DNA from: a virus
DNA length: 64,000 nt
Reading direction: 5' to 3' (one strand)
IMG/VR virus record: IMGVR_UViG_3300013125_000003
Coordinates: 1-64,000 of that record
Shown: positions 56,872-64,000 of the stretch, one piece after another
Layout of the letters: each line of letters opens with the position of its first letter
How positions within the stretch are numbered: the first letter of the stretch is position 1
Made by a program: the position numbers and the translations under genes
Notes under the pieces: model-generated
Seen by the model: the letters and a program-made list of their open reading frames with translations, nothing else
What the model was told of the DNA's origin: nothing
Databases searched by the model: none

Positions 56872-58329
56872 TTAGTCTATTTTTTCGTATTTTCCAGTGA
56901 TCCTAGGAATAAAAACCTCCTCCGGTTGGTAGTGAGGTTTTATCATTTTTTTGTAGCTTTTACGAAGCTCTGATTCGAAATCAGTGTTCGGGTTTAGGGT
57001 TAAGCTCTGTTGGTGAAGTCTACGGTAGAAAACCGAATCTTTTAGCACAGAAACCGAAGCTAGCCAGCTGACTCTTTGGATGAACTCTGTGTCCGCTCCG
57101 CACTTCCATGCTTGGTACCCACCAGCGACCTCATCAAGTACTTGTTTCTTTATGCACATGATTCCGTGCGCAACATTTATCTTAGCTTCAACCGCACCGC
57201 CTGTCCTAAAGTTATTGTACGAAAGTCTAAGAACTTCACTGTTCAAATTATCTGCCACTTGCTTTACCAAAAATTCGCGCATGACATCGTCTGAATCGAA
57301 CCTAATTATGTATTCTTTAGTTGCTTGGGAGATTAGCGTGTTCGTCGTAATGTACGTTCCTGAATTCTCAAGCATCATGTACACTGATAAATTTCGGTAC
57401 TTTTTCTTTATCTCTAGTAGCTTACTTAAAGTTTCCTGGCACCCATCAACTCCGACGATAACTTCAAAATCATCGTACCCTTTGAAGTAAGATTGGCTCT
57501 CTATCGAATCTAAACACTCCTCAATGTAATCAGCAGTCTTGTATGCAGTTACCACTATGCTGAAAGTCTTTTTAATTGGATTTTCAGTCGTTGTAGTTGT
57601 AGTTTGAAACAGAGAATCTGAAAATTTCGGGTATTTCTTTTTCTTTAATGAGCTGAGAGTGATAAGAGTCTGCTTTCTGCTGTAATCGTTGATCATTGCG
57701 TGAGCTCTTTTTGATGTGTGTTCTTCCATGCTGGTCGTGTCAATAGCGATGACGCTATCTGTCTGAAGAGCAGAAAGGTTGGAATCGTTAAGGAGCTTTC
57801 CGCTGACTATCTGCTTAGAACTAACGATCTTTGGAATCAAAAAATTATTCTTTACCACGTACGAAAATTCAACCTCAGTTATCGAAGAAACGGATGATCG
57901 TCTGACCGACGAAAAAGCTAAGTTGAACTGATCTCCTGCTTTAACGTAACACAATTTAGTAGAAAGATTTCCTTGGTGTTGCCTAAAAAATAATCCGGAA
58001 TTTTCCGGTAAGACAAATGAGTTTATTAAGAACATTCTAGGATCAACGTAGAGTCGATCGTGCTCATGATAAGTTAACAAAAACTCAACGAAGTATGGAT
58101 TCTCTTCTACCACACTTGTTCCGGTTGGAGACCGGTGAATGTTAACTTCGATTAAGGAAACAATGGCAAAGAATTTATCGACCAGTTCTAACTCTCTACG
58201 CGGCATTCTTCCCCTAGTCATTATCACCAGCTCAAGGTTTTCCCCTCCAAGCACTGAAGCAATTGACCTGATTGATTTGGCAAAGAAATTTTTTGCCGAA
58301 TCATCGTAATAAGTGAAAACCTTTAGCAT
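56872..58329 (-). CDS. Glycosyltransferase with unknown N-terminal domain
   Basis: A 485-residue protein. Residues 1-250 are of unknown type (LKVFTYYDDSAKNFFAKSI, LVIMTRGRMPRRELELV), possibly a degenerate GT-A domain. Residues about 255-480 are a GT2 domain: TFSIVVTAYKTADYIEECLD, VIVGVDGC, TKEYIIRFDSDDVMREF (DSDD). First gene of the island; promoter region 58330-58407 is AT-rich and shared divergently with dnaJ. Confidence 0.7.
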   Translation of the reverse strand: MLKVFTYYDDSAKNFFAKSIRSIASVLGGENLELVIMTRGRMPRRELELVDKFFAIVSLIEVNIHRSPTGTSVVEENPYFVEFLLTYHEHDRLYVDPRMFLINSFVLPENSGLFFRQHQGNLSTKLCYVKAGDQFNLAFSSVRRSSVSSITEVEFSYVVKNNFLIPKIVSSKQIVSGKLLNDSNLSALQTDSVIAIDTTSMEEHTSKRAHAMINDYSRKQTLITLSSLKKKKYPKFSDSLFQTTTTTTENPIKKTFSIVVTAYKTADYIEECLDSIESQSYFKGYDDFEVIVGVDGCQETLSKLLEIKKKYRNLSVYMMLENSGTYITTNTLISQATKEYIIRFDSDDVMREFLVKQVADNLNSEVLRLSYNNFRTGGAVEAKINVAHGIMCIKKQVLDEVAGGYQAWKCGADTEFIQRVSWLASVSVLKDSVFYRRLHQQSLTLNPNTDFESELRKSYKKMIKPHYQPEEVFIPRITGKYEKID

Positions 58330-58407
58330 TTACTGGCTTTTCTTTTATTTAATTCAAGTAAACTTGAAGCACATTTTTAGTAATATACTCGAAAAACGGA
58401 GATAGAT

Positions 58408-59319
58408 TTGGCCGAGGAAACTTATTATTCGGTACTTGGAGTAAAAAAGGACGCTAATCAGCACGATATAAAGAAAGCTTTCAGAAAGCTTTCAAAAGAG
58501 TATCACCCTGACAAGAATCCGAAGGGTGAGGAGCAGTTCAAAAAGATCAACGAAGCTTACTCGGTTCTCAGCGATCCGAAAAAACGTCAGCTTTACGACA
58601 CGACCGGTTCCGCAAAGGAACGCGTGCCTCCTGTCGGAGACCCGTACTCAGATTACTTCAGCCAGTTCAGGAACGTCGCGTTCTCGATGATGAACCTTGA
58701 GTACCTGAACATTCACGTTGACCGGCACTTCAAGCTCTCTGATCTCATGAACGGAATCGAGGACACAGTAACCTACTCAATCTCCAAAGCGAGCTTAGCC
58801 ACCTCCAAAGTTGAGGAAAAGAGCATTAAGTACTTTGTCAACATGTCTGAACGCGGTTACCCGTTAGCCATGATAGGCGATAATATAGGAATAGTCGTGC
58901 GCGTGCGCGGGGGAGGTTCCAGCCAGGAAATCGACGGGTTTGACGATGTTTTCAAGAGGCGTCAGCACGGAATAGCGACCGGCGACCTATTCATCAGGAT
59001 CATCATAGACATGGAAGGGCTCGAGATAACCGAGACTTCTGACCTAGTTCAGACGGTTGACGTTTCGGTGTACGACGTCCTGTTCACCGAGGAACTCGTC
59101 CTAGAGAACCCGTTCGGCAAAAAGTACAAGATAAAGACTATCAACTCTCCTGCTCTCTCTAACATTCAGGTTAGAATTCCGGAGCAGGGTCTCGTTTCCG
59201 CTATGGGAAAGCGAGGATCCTACATATTCAGGCTGAACGTCACCAGACCTGACATTTCCAAACTTAGTGAAGAAAAACTAGCCCTTCTTAAAGAATTACT
59301 TAGAGACCTTGATAAATAA
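58408..59319 (+). CDS. DnaJ-like co-chaperone
   Basis: A 303-residue type-II-like J protein. The J domain (residues 4-66) is complete with [20 protein letters not shown], the essential HPD in EYHPDKNP, and [15 protein letters not shown]. There is no zinc finger; the C-terminal two-thirds carry beta domains like DnaJ/CbpA substrate-binding parts ([34 protein letters not shown]). It would recruit host DnaK. Start is TTG, preceded by GGAGAT, one of the few Shine-Dalgarno-like sites here. It directly precedes the protease-scaffold and capsid genes, suggesting a dedicated capsid-folding chaperone. Confidence 0.85.
   Translation: MAEETYYSVLGVKKDANQHDIKKAFRKLSKEYHPDKNPKGEEQFKKINEAYSVLSDPKKRQLYDTTGSAKERVPPVGDPYSDYFSQFRNVAFSMMNLEYLNIHVDRHFKLSDLMNGIEDTVTYSISKASLATSKVEEKSIKYFVNMSERGYPLAMIGDNIGIVVRVRGGGSSQEIDGFDDVFKRRQHGIATGDLFIRIIIDMEGLEITETSDLVQTVDVSVYDVLFTEELVLENPFGKKYKIKTINSPALSNIQVRIPEQGLVSAMGKRGSYIFRLNVTRPDISKLSEEKLALLKELLRDLDK
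59311..59319 (+). promoter_or_regulatory. T4-type late promoter formed by the last dnaJ codons
   Basis: GAT AAA TAA of dnaJ is GATAAATAA, 21 bases before TTG 59341. The spacing supports TTG 59341 as the start of the protease. Confidence 0.6.
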
Positions 59320-59340
59320 AGTTAGCTGAGGGCCCGTATT

Positions 59341-61368
59341 TTGATACGAGGCTCGCTAATAAATATCAAAAAAGTCTCAACGAAGTTGACTAGTACACAG
59401 ATCGGACTTAAAGACCCGGCACTTCTCCAGCAGGACGTAGTCCTCATTTTGGAGAGAGCGAACCAGCCTTTAGGTGTTTCTAAAAACGCCAACGGTGACA
59501 TCATACTGGAAGGGACCTGCGCGGTCTTCGGAAAGATGAATGACAATCACCGAGTGTACGAAAAGCAAGAGTACCTTCCTCACCTGAGTTACCTCATGGA
59601 AAAGATCAAGAAGGGACAGCTTTTCGGCGAGTTAGACCATCCTCAAAGCTTCGACGTTTCTCTAAAGAACGTCTCCCACACAATCGAATCCCTAACTTAC
59701 GACGAACCTTCTAACAGCGTTAAGATCCGACTAAGAGTTCTAGACACACCGAGCGGTAGGATAGCTAAGACCCTAGTGGAAGCAGGATGCACGATTTCCA
59801 GCTCCTCAAGAGCAGCTGGTCAAGTCCTGGAAAGTGGCAAAGTCAAGCTTCATAAGATATTCACGTACGACCTGGTGGCTGAACCTGGTTTCAACGAAGC
59901 TACCTTATCACAGGTAGCTGAGAACCTGCAAGGAAATTACACAATGCTTTTCGAATCACTGAGCACCCTGAAGGCGAATTCCATCACAAATTCGCTTGTG
60001 GACATCTCAGAAAGCTTCGATTTCGAGAATTCTGTGCGGGTTTACAAAATAAATAATCCAAACATTCAGACTCCACAAAATAACGAAAAGCAAATGGCTA
60101 ATGACTTTGTAACAAAAGAGGAAATGAATCAGTACTCACAGGTTGTTAAGAAAAGGTTTCAGACTCTTCAGGAAAAAATCAACCAGAACAACACTGATTT
60201 ACTAGCTCTTGGTGAAAAGGCCGATCAGGACCCAGTGACGGAGAAGCTCATTCAGTTCACCAACTACTTAGCTGGTGAAATGGAACAGATCGTCGAGTTT
60301 ACCAACTACCTGGCCACCATGCTTAACAAGGGAATAGGTTACACCGAGCACGTTGCCGAAAAGGTAAACAACGTGATCGATTACTCAGACTACTTGGCAG
60401 GCATGACGGAACAGAATATCGCCTTCTCAAACTACTTGAGCGAAAAGCTGAACCAGGGTCTCAACTACACCGAGTACGTTGGCGAGATGACGGAAAAGAG
60501 CATCAAGTTCGGAAACTACCTAGCTGAACAGCTGGATAAGGGAATTCAGTACACCGAGTACGTTGCTGAAAAAGCATCGCAAGGTCTGAACTTCTCGAAT
60601 TACTTGGCACAGAACATCAACGAAGCCATTAAGTACGCTGAGTACCTGGGCGGTAACATTAAGAAAGGTATCGCGTACACGGAATACATCGCTGAAACGA
60701 TGAACCAGAAGGTTGGAGCCGGAGCAATGGCTAAGACTCGCAAGCTTCTATCTGATGTAGCTGCTCTCAACGAGAGTGTCGATCACTCAGTTAACGAAGC
60801 TTCCCCAGTCGATGATCTAGTCTCAGCGGTAGATGGAATACTTTCAAACATCAAGTCAAACACGGCTAACGCAGTCCTTGAAAATAAGTACCCGTTCCTG
60901 AAACTCCTCACCGAGGAAAACAAAAAGAAATTTTACGCGCTTGACCCGGAAATCAAAACAGCAGTCGTTGAAACTCTACGTGGAGCGGTGTTCTTCAACG
61001 AAGGTGATGTCATTGGCATCATAGAAGCTGTCATGAACAAGCAGGAAGAAAATACACCTATCTACATCAGGTTCATGCCGGATAAGTACAAGGCTGTTTA
61101 CGAACAGATGAATGACAACGAGAAAAATTGGATCGCTGCTCAAGCTTCTACAGTTCACATCAACACGCCTTACCAAGCTAAAGCGTTCTGGGATTCTCGC
61201 GATCTCAGAGGAATTCACGAAAGAATTGCACAAAGTGCAAGTATAGATAACTCAGTTAACGAAAACCAAGGTAAAGAGGGTTTCATCTCGTTACAAGCAG
61301 TAAACGAAAGCGTACGAGGATATTCTAACTCGTACATTGAGTCTCTCAAACGCAGAGCAAACTCATAA
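59341..61368 (+). CDS. 21: Prohead protease-scaffold fusion (gp21/gp22-like)
   Basis: A 675-residue protein. Residues 30-200 are a T4 gp21-type serine protease: FGKMNDNHRVYEKQEYLP, GELDHP (catalytic His100), LKNVSHTI and GCTISSSSR (catalytic Ser around 153-156). T4 gp21 is 212 residues and separate from scaffold gp22; here the frame continues into a 420-residue scaffold. A junction ISE-SFDF near 223 fits a protease site. Residues 306-459 are eleven 14-residue helical repeats. ALNES, SVNEA, SVNEN and AVNES near the end are candidate self-cleavage sites. An internal promoter and ATG 60094 could make scaffold alone. Confidence 0.85.
   Translation: MIRGSLINIKKVSTKLTSTQIGLKDPALLQQDVVLILERANQPLGVSKNANGDIILEGTCAVFGKMNDNHRVYEKQEYLPHLSYLMEKIKKGQLFGELDHPQSFDVSLKNVSHTIESLTYDEPSNSVKIRLRVLDTPSGRIAKTLVEAGCTISSSSRAAGQVLESGKVKLHKIFTYDLVAEPGFNEATLSQVAENLQGNYTMLFESLSTLKANSITNSLVDISESFDFENSVRVYKINNPNIQTPQNNEKQMANDFVTKEEMNQYSQVVKKRFQTLQEKINQNNTDLLALGEKADQDPVTEKLIQFTNYLAGEMEQIVEFTNYLATMLNKGIGYTEHVAEKVNNVIDYSDYLAGMTEQNIAFSNYLSEKLNQGLNYTEYVGEMTEKSIKFGNYLAEQLDKGIQYTEYVAEKASQGLNFSNYLAQNINEAIKYAEYLGGNIKKGIAYTEYIAETMNQKVGAGAMAKTRKLLSDVAALNESVDHSVNEASPVDDLVSAVDGILSNIKSNTANAVLENKYPFLKLLTEENKKKFYALDPEIKTAVVETLRGAVFFNEGDVIGIIEAVMNKQEENTPIYIRFMPDKYKAVYEQMNDNEKNWIAAQASTVHINTPYQAKAFWDSRDLRGIHERIAQSASIDNSVNENQGKEGFISLQAVNESVRGYSNSYIESLKRRANS
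60048..60056 (+). promoter_or_regulatory. Late promoter motif inside the protease-scaffold gene
   Basis: AATAAATAA within the coding frame, 37 bases before the in-frame ATG 60094 (MANDFVTKEEM, residue 252). It would allow separate high-level synthesis of the 424-residue scaffold part. Confidence 0.55.
60256..60717 (+). repeat. Eleven tandem 42-base coding repeats
   Basis: Exactly 11 units of 14 codons without gaps. Consensus (F/Y)(S/T)(N/E)Y(L/V)A at the start and (G/N)I at the end, e.g. FTNYLATMLNKGIG and YTEYVAEKASQGLN. Two heptads per unit indicate a regular helix or coiled coil in the scaffold. Confidence 0.95.
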
Positions 61369-61386
61369 AAAAAGCCTCAAAAAACA

Positions 61387-63093
61387 ATGGCATCAGTAAA
61401 AATGTTCAAAAGACTGAACGATGCTTCCCTCAAGGAAACTTGGGTACCTGTTTTGGAAAGTTACGGCGCAGATGAGGCCACTCTAAAGTCTCGTCCTTGG
61501 TTAGTTGACGTTGCTCACTACCACGCAATTTTCGATAACGCTGGTTCTCCAGTTAACGAAGCAGTTGTTCCTGGTCTATTTTACCAGCAGCCGGGTTCTA
61601 TCAGTGCAATGGGTTCCATTCACGCCCCGACTAACGCAATGACTCCGTTCTCCGGTTTTGGAACTGGAACGGCAGCAAAAGGCAGCTACTCGAACTCAGG
61701 TTCAGGGGACAAGTTCCCGAGCTTACTTCCAGTTGCAATCCAGGTTGCAGCAAAGACGATCGGTTTCGACCTCGTCGGCGTTGTTCCTATGGACGCTCCT
61801 GTCGGATTCATTCCTTACCTCGACTACGTCTACCAGGGCGGTAATACCGACACCCAGTACGAACCTTTCGTCATCAAGATCGAAGGAGTCGTCGGATCGA
61901 CCGTTCTAACAGCCGGTGGTACCTTCTCACAGCTTATCAGCGGTGACAACCTAACCGTTTCTGACGGTACTGGTAACCTTACCATCCAGTTCGTTGGATT
62001 CTCCCGTGTTGACGGTGTTGCGATGTTCAAAGTTCTGTCAGACTACAGCGACGGAACCAAGAAGATCACGGACTTCATCAAGACCGACGGTGTTTTAACT
62101 ACCGTTACAATCGGTGGTGCAGGATCCGTAAAAACCTACAAGCTGCTCGCAGCTAACGTACCTGGTCTCGCATCAGCTCTAGAAAACCACATCTCTGGTT
62201 TTACCACGACTAGCGATGACGACTACGCTACTCAGCCGTGGAACGGACCATTCCTTGGAGCAAACGGAACTCAGTACGAAGGTATGAAGAGGGAAGTTGC
62301 GGAAGTTTCCAAGTTCCGCCAGATGGGTCTGAAGATGTTCACCAAGTTCGTCGAAGCAAAAGGCGACCAGGTGGCTATCTCAGCATCAGTTGAACAGATC
62401 CAGGACCTTAACAGGGTATGGAACTTCGACGTTATCTCCATGCTGGAGAACGTTGCTGTCAATGAAGTTGCACAGTCCATCAACAAAAAGCTCGTCGACA
62501 GAGTATTCTCTCTTGGAGCTCTCCACACGACCAACATCAACGCAATTGAAGGTGCTGGTATCACTACACTCGACCTAACCGTTGGTTCAGGTTTCGAAAA
62601 CATCTCAACGTTACAGCGTAGGGTCGTTACCAAGATCCTCGAAATGGCTAACCTGATTTATCACAGGGGCCGTTTTGGAGCTGCTACCCACATCGTTACC
62701 AACGGTCGTGTAGCATCCGCTCTCGCAGACGTTGCAGGTTACACCTTCGCACCGTTCAACAACGACCTGCCGTCAGGACCTGGTCAGCTTCACCCAGCAG
62801 GTAAAGTTCACGGTCTGACTGTGTACGTCGATCCTAACCTGAAATTCGGAGACAACCGTATCCACATCGGACGTAAGGGTGCTGACGAAGAACCTGGTGT
62901 AAAGTTCCTACCTTACATCATGGCAGAATCGCTGCAGACTATTTCCGAAGGTACCTTCTCACCGAAGATCGGTCTCAAATCGAGGTACGCTATCACGGAA
63001 GCAGGATGGCACCCGGAAACTCAGTACATCACCCTGACCGTCGCTGGTCTTGGCGTTCTGACCGGATCCGTCGCTCCGTCGGCTGGTTACTAA
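61387..63093 (+). CDS. 23: Major capsid protein gp23-like
   Basis: A 568-residue HK97-fold capsid protein. T4 gp23 landmarks: SASVEQIQDLNRVWNFDVIS, NEVAQSINKKLVDRVFSLG, ILEMANLIYHRGRFGAATHI and ASALADVAGYTFAPF. The N-terminal 58 residues should be removed by the prohead protease at SPVNE-AVVPG (E58); T4 gp23 is cut after E65. Codon use is strongly biased to C-ending codons, as expected for the most abundant protein. No late motif lies directly before it; it is probably transcribed from the protease/scaffold promoters. Leader is A-rich (CAAAAAACA) without Shine-Dalgarno. Confidence 0.95.
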   Translation: MASVKMFKRLNDASLKETWVPVLESYGADEATLKSRPWLVDVAHYHAIFDNAGSPVNEAVVPGLFYQQPGSISAMGSIHAPTNAMTPFSGFGTGTAAKGSYSNSGSGDKFPSLLPVAIQVAAKTIGFDLVGVVPMDAPVGFIPYLDYVYQGGNTDTQYEPFVIKIEGVVGSTVLTAGGTFSQLISGDNLTVSDGTGNLTIQFVGFSRVDGVAMFKVLSDYSDGTKKITDFIKTDGVLTTVTIGGAGSVKTYKLLAANVPGLASALENHISGFTTTSDDDYATQPWNGPFLGANGTQYEGMKREVAEVSKFRQMGLKMFTKFVEAKGDQVAISASVEQIQDLNRVWNFDVISMLENVAVNEVAQSINKKLVDRVFSLGALHTTNINAIEGAGITTLDLTVGSGFENISTLQRRVVTKILEMANLIYHRGRFGAATHIVTNGRVASALADVAGYTFAPFNNDLPSGPGQLHPAGKVHGLTVYVDPNLKFGDNRIHIGRKGADEEPGVKFLPYIMAESLQTISEGTFSPKIGLKSRYAITEAGWHPETQYITLTVAGLGVLTGSVAPSAGY

Positions 63094-63122
63094 GAACTAA
63101 TAACACCTTAATTGGTGATACT

Positions 63123-63150
63123 AAAAGGGCTCCGTTTGGAGCCCTTTTTT
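63123..63150 (+). terminator. Rho-independent terminator after the capsid gene
   Basis: Perfect stem AAGGGCTCC / GGAGCCCTT, loop GTTT, then a T run. Confidence 0.9.
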
Positions 63151-63170
63151 AGTTTTGTAAGATTGACACT

Positions 63171-63179
63171 GATAAATAA
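63171..63179 (+). promoter_or_regulatory. T4-type late promoter motif
   Basis: GATAAATAA 25 bases before ATG 63205, after the capsid terminator. Confidence 0.6.
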
Positions 63180-63204
63180 CTTAGCGAGCGATCGCGGTAA
63201 AAAA

Positions 63205-63633
63205 ATGAAAAACGACATGACTAAGTCTGTTCTGAGCTACGACGAGTTTATCCTAGAAAAGAAGATGAACCAGGAACTGTCAAAGGGAGCTCCGGCTAAA
63301 GGAAACAAAATTACCAAGCAGGTTGACGACGAAACGTCAGACCTTCCAGCAGGAAAGGGAAAAGCTACCCAGAAAACGGTAAAGCCTAACATGGCTGACA
63401 TGCCTAAGGGTAAGGGAAAAACGATCGCAAAGAGCGTTAAACCTGGAACCACAACTCTTCCGACGAAGAAAGGTTCTGCCCCTAAGAAGATGGTCGACAC
63501 CAAGGCCGAGACCAAGTTGGTCATCAAGGGAAAACCGATCAACAAAGAAGTTAAACCAGAAATGGCAAAGCTCCCGATCGGATCGGTAAAACCTAACCCG
63601 GCAGTTAAGAAGGTATCTCCTCTTAAAAAATAA
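63205..63633 (+). CDS. Basic Lys/Pro-rich repeat protein (YDEFILE motif)
   Basis: A 142-residue, strongly basic protein. The N-terminus KSVLSYDEFILEKKMNQEL is a targeting-like peptide with an (I)LE protease-type site. The rest is about five 19-residue repeats of the form KGKxxxKxVKPxxxxLP and is probably disordered. Composition and position after the capsid gene suggest a DNA-condensing internal head protein, similar in principle to T4 internal proteins. Confidence 0.65.
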   Translation: MKNDMTKSVLSYDEFILEKKMNQELSKGAPAKGNKITKQVDDETSDLPAGKGKATQKTVKPNMADMPKGKGKTIAKSVKPGTTTLPTKKGSAPKKMVDTKAETKLVIKGKPINKEVKPEMAKLPIGSVKPNPAVKKVSPLKK

Positions 63634-63644
63634 GCGAAGCTCTA

Positions 63645-64000
63645 ATGGGAAATAAGAACACGAAAGCTTACGCAACCTTCGAAGCGTTCGACAATGACGA
63701 AGCTAACGAACTTCGGCTGAACAACAACTTGGACGATCCGATCGAAGTTGTTTTTCGTGAAGGCCGGATGGGCTTGTCAAACGAGGACGACCCGGACACG
63801 GCGTACAGAAAAGGACTGGAAGACATGTACCATTACATGCTATCAAAGGTCGTTCCTGAAGTAGACGAGAACATCGTTACTGAGGAAAATTCTCTGAAGA
63901 CGCTCGTAGGAAAATCCGACGACGAAGAGCTCGACCTGGACGATGCTAGAACGATAGGAAAGAAGATCTCCAAGATGCACGGTGACGATCGCAAGAAATT
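63645..64000 (+). CDS. Acidic candidate internal head protein (partial)
   Basis: The ORF starts MGNKNTKAYATFEAFDNDEA and continues open to the window end (118 codons). F-E-A-F near residue 12 resembles the targeting-like motif. The rest is acidic and helical (GLEDMYHYMLSKVVPEVDEN). The 11-base gap to the previous gene suggests co-transcription. The 3' end lies outside the window. Confidence 0.6.
   Translation, partial: MGNKNTKAYATFEAFDNDEANELRLNNNLDDPIEVVFREGRMGLSNEDDPDTAYRKGLEDMYHYMLSKVVPEVDENIVTEENSLKTLVGKSDDEELDLDDARTIGKKISKMHGDDRKK

Overview
This window reads as part of the genome of a large, lytic, T4-related contractile-tailed phage. The evidence is a portal (gp20-like), a head-completion nuclease (gp4), a prohead protease (gp21), a major capsid protein (gp23), a baseplate wedge (gp25), a hub spike (gp5-like), UvsW and UvsY, a gp61-type primase and half of a gp43-type DNA polymerase. 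Several signs point to a Bacteroidota host. Starts lack Shine-Dalgarno motifs and have A-rich leaders, and one phage-encoded secreted protein has a signal peptide ending in SFGQ. A polymerase split into two polypeptides recalls Rhodothermus phage RM378, but no database search was possible. Coding density is very high and no gene-free gap exceeds 300 bases. A T4-type late promoter motif (TATAAATAA and close variants) recurs about 18-30 bases before many structural genes, often overlapping the stop codon of the gene before it.

Layout. 0-4 kb: end of a DNA methyltransferase, then an RNA-repair and translation island. It holds a cyclic-phosphate-processing receiver domain, a phosphatase, an initiator-type tRNA-Met, an HNH-RNA ligase fusion, a Pth2-like peptidyl-tRNA hydrolase, a HAD phosphatase and a tRNA with anticodon CTA (amber). 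4-8 kb: a two-domain glycosyltransferase, a LamG-like adhesin interrupted in frame by TAG, and a putative lysis group with a lytic transglycosylase. 8.4-26 kb: an orphan gene with capsid-like codon choice, a DinG-like helicase, many small genes, a SET-domain protein, a ClpC-like ATPase, an outer-membrane protein with a Tyr-rich lipoprotein, a nucleotidyltransferase and gp25. 26.5-32 kb (minus): portal, gp4, primase and the C-terminal half of the polymerase. 32-45 kb: internal-protein candidates, UvsW/UvsY, a nucleotide kinase, an RNA ligase-nucleotidyltransferase fusion and a metallophosphatase. 45.7-53 kb: baseplate and hub genes, including one with about 21 tandem 15-16-residue repeats. 53-58 kb (minus): a cargo island of four glycosyltransferase genes and an acyl carrier protein. 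58.4-64 kb: DnaJ, protease-scaffold fusion, major capsid protein and basic or acidic internal proteins.

Themes. (1) An amber-reading tRNA lies 2.1 kb before a tail-adhesin gene with an in-frame TAG, which suggests programmed recoding. (2) At least a dozen unrelated proteins carry a short peptide of the form F-x-x-F-(I/V)-x-E, resembling the T4 capsid-targeting sequence, and many carry a (V/L)NE-(S/A/N) tripeptide. That tripeptide also occurs at residue 58 of the capsid protein, where T4 gp23 is cleaved. Together these suggest a large set of head-packaged proteins, some of them enzymes, processed by the gp21-like protease. (3) The scaffold appears to be nested inside the protease gene, with its own promoter and start.
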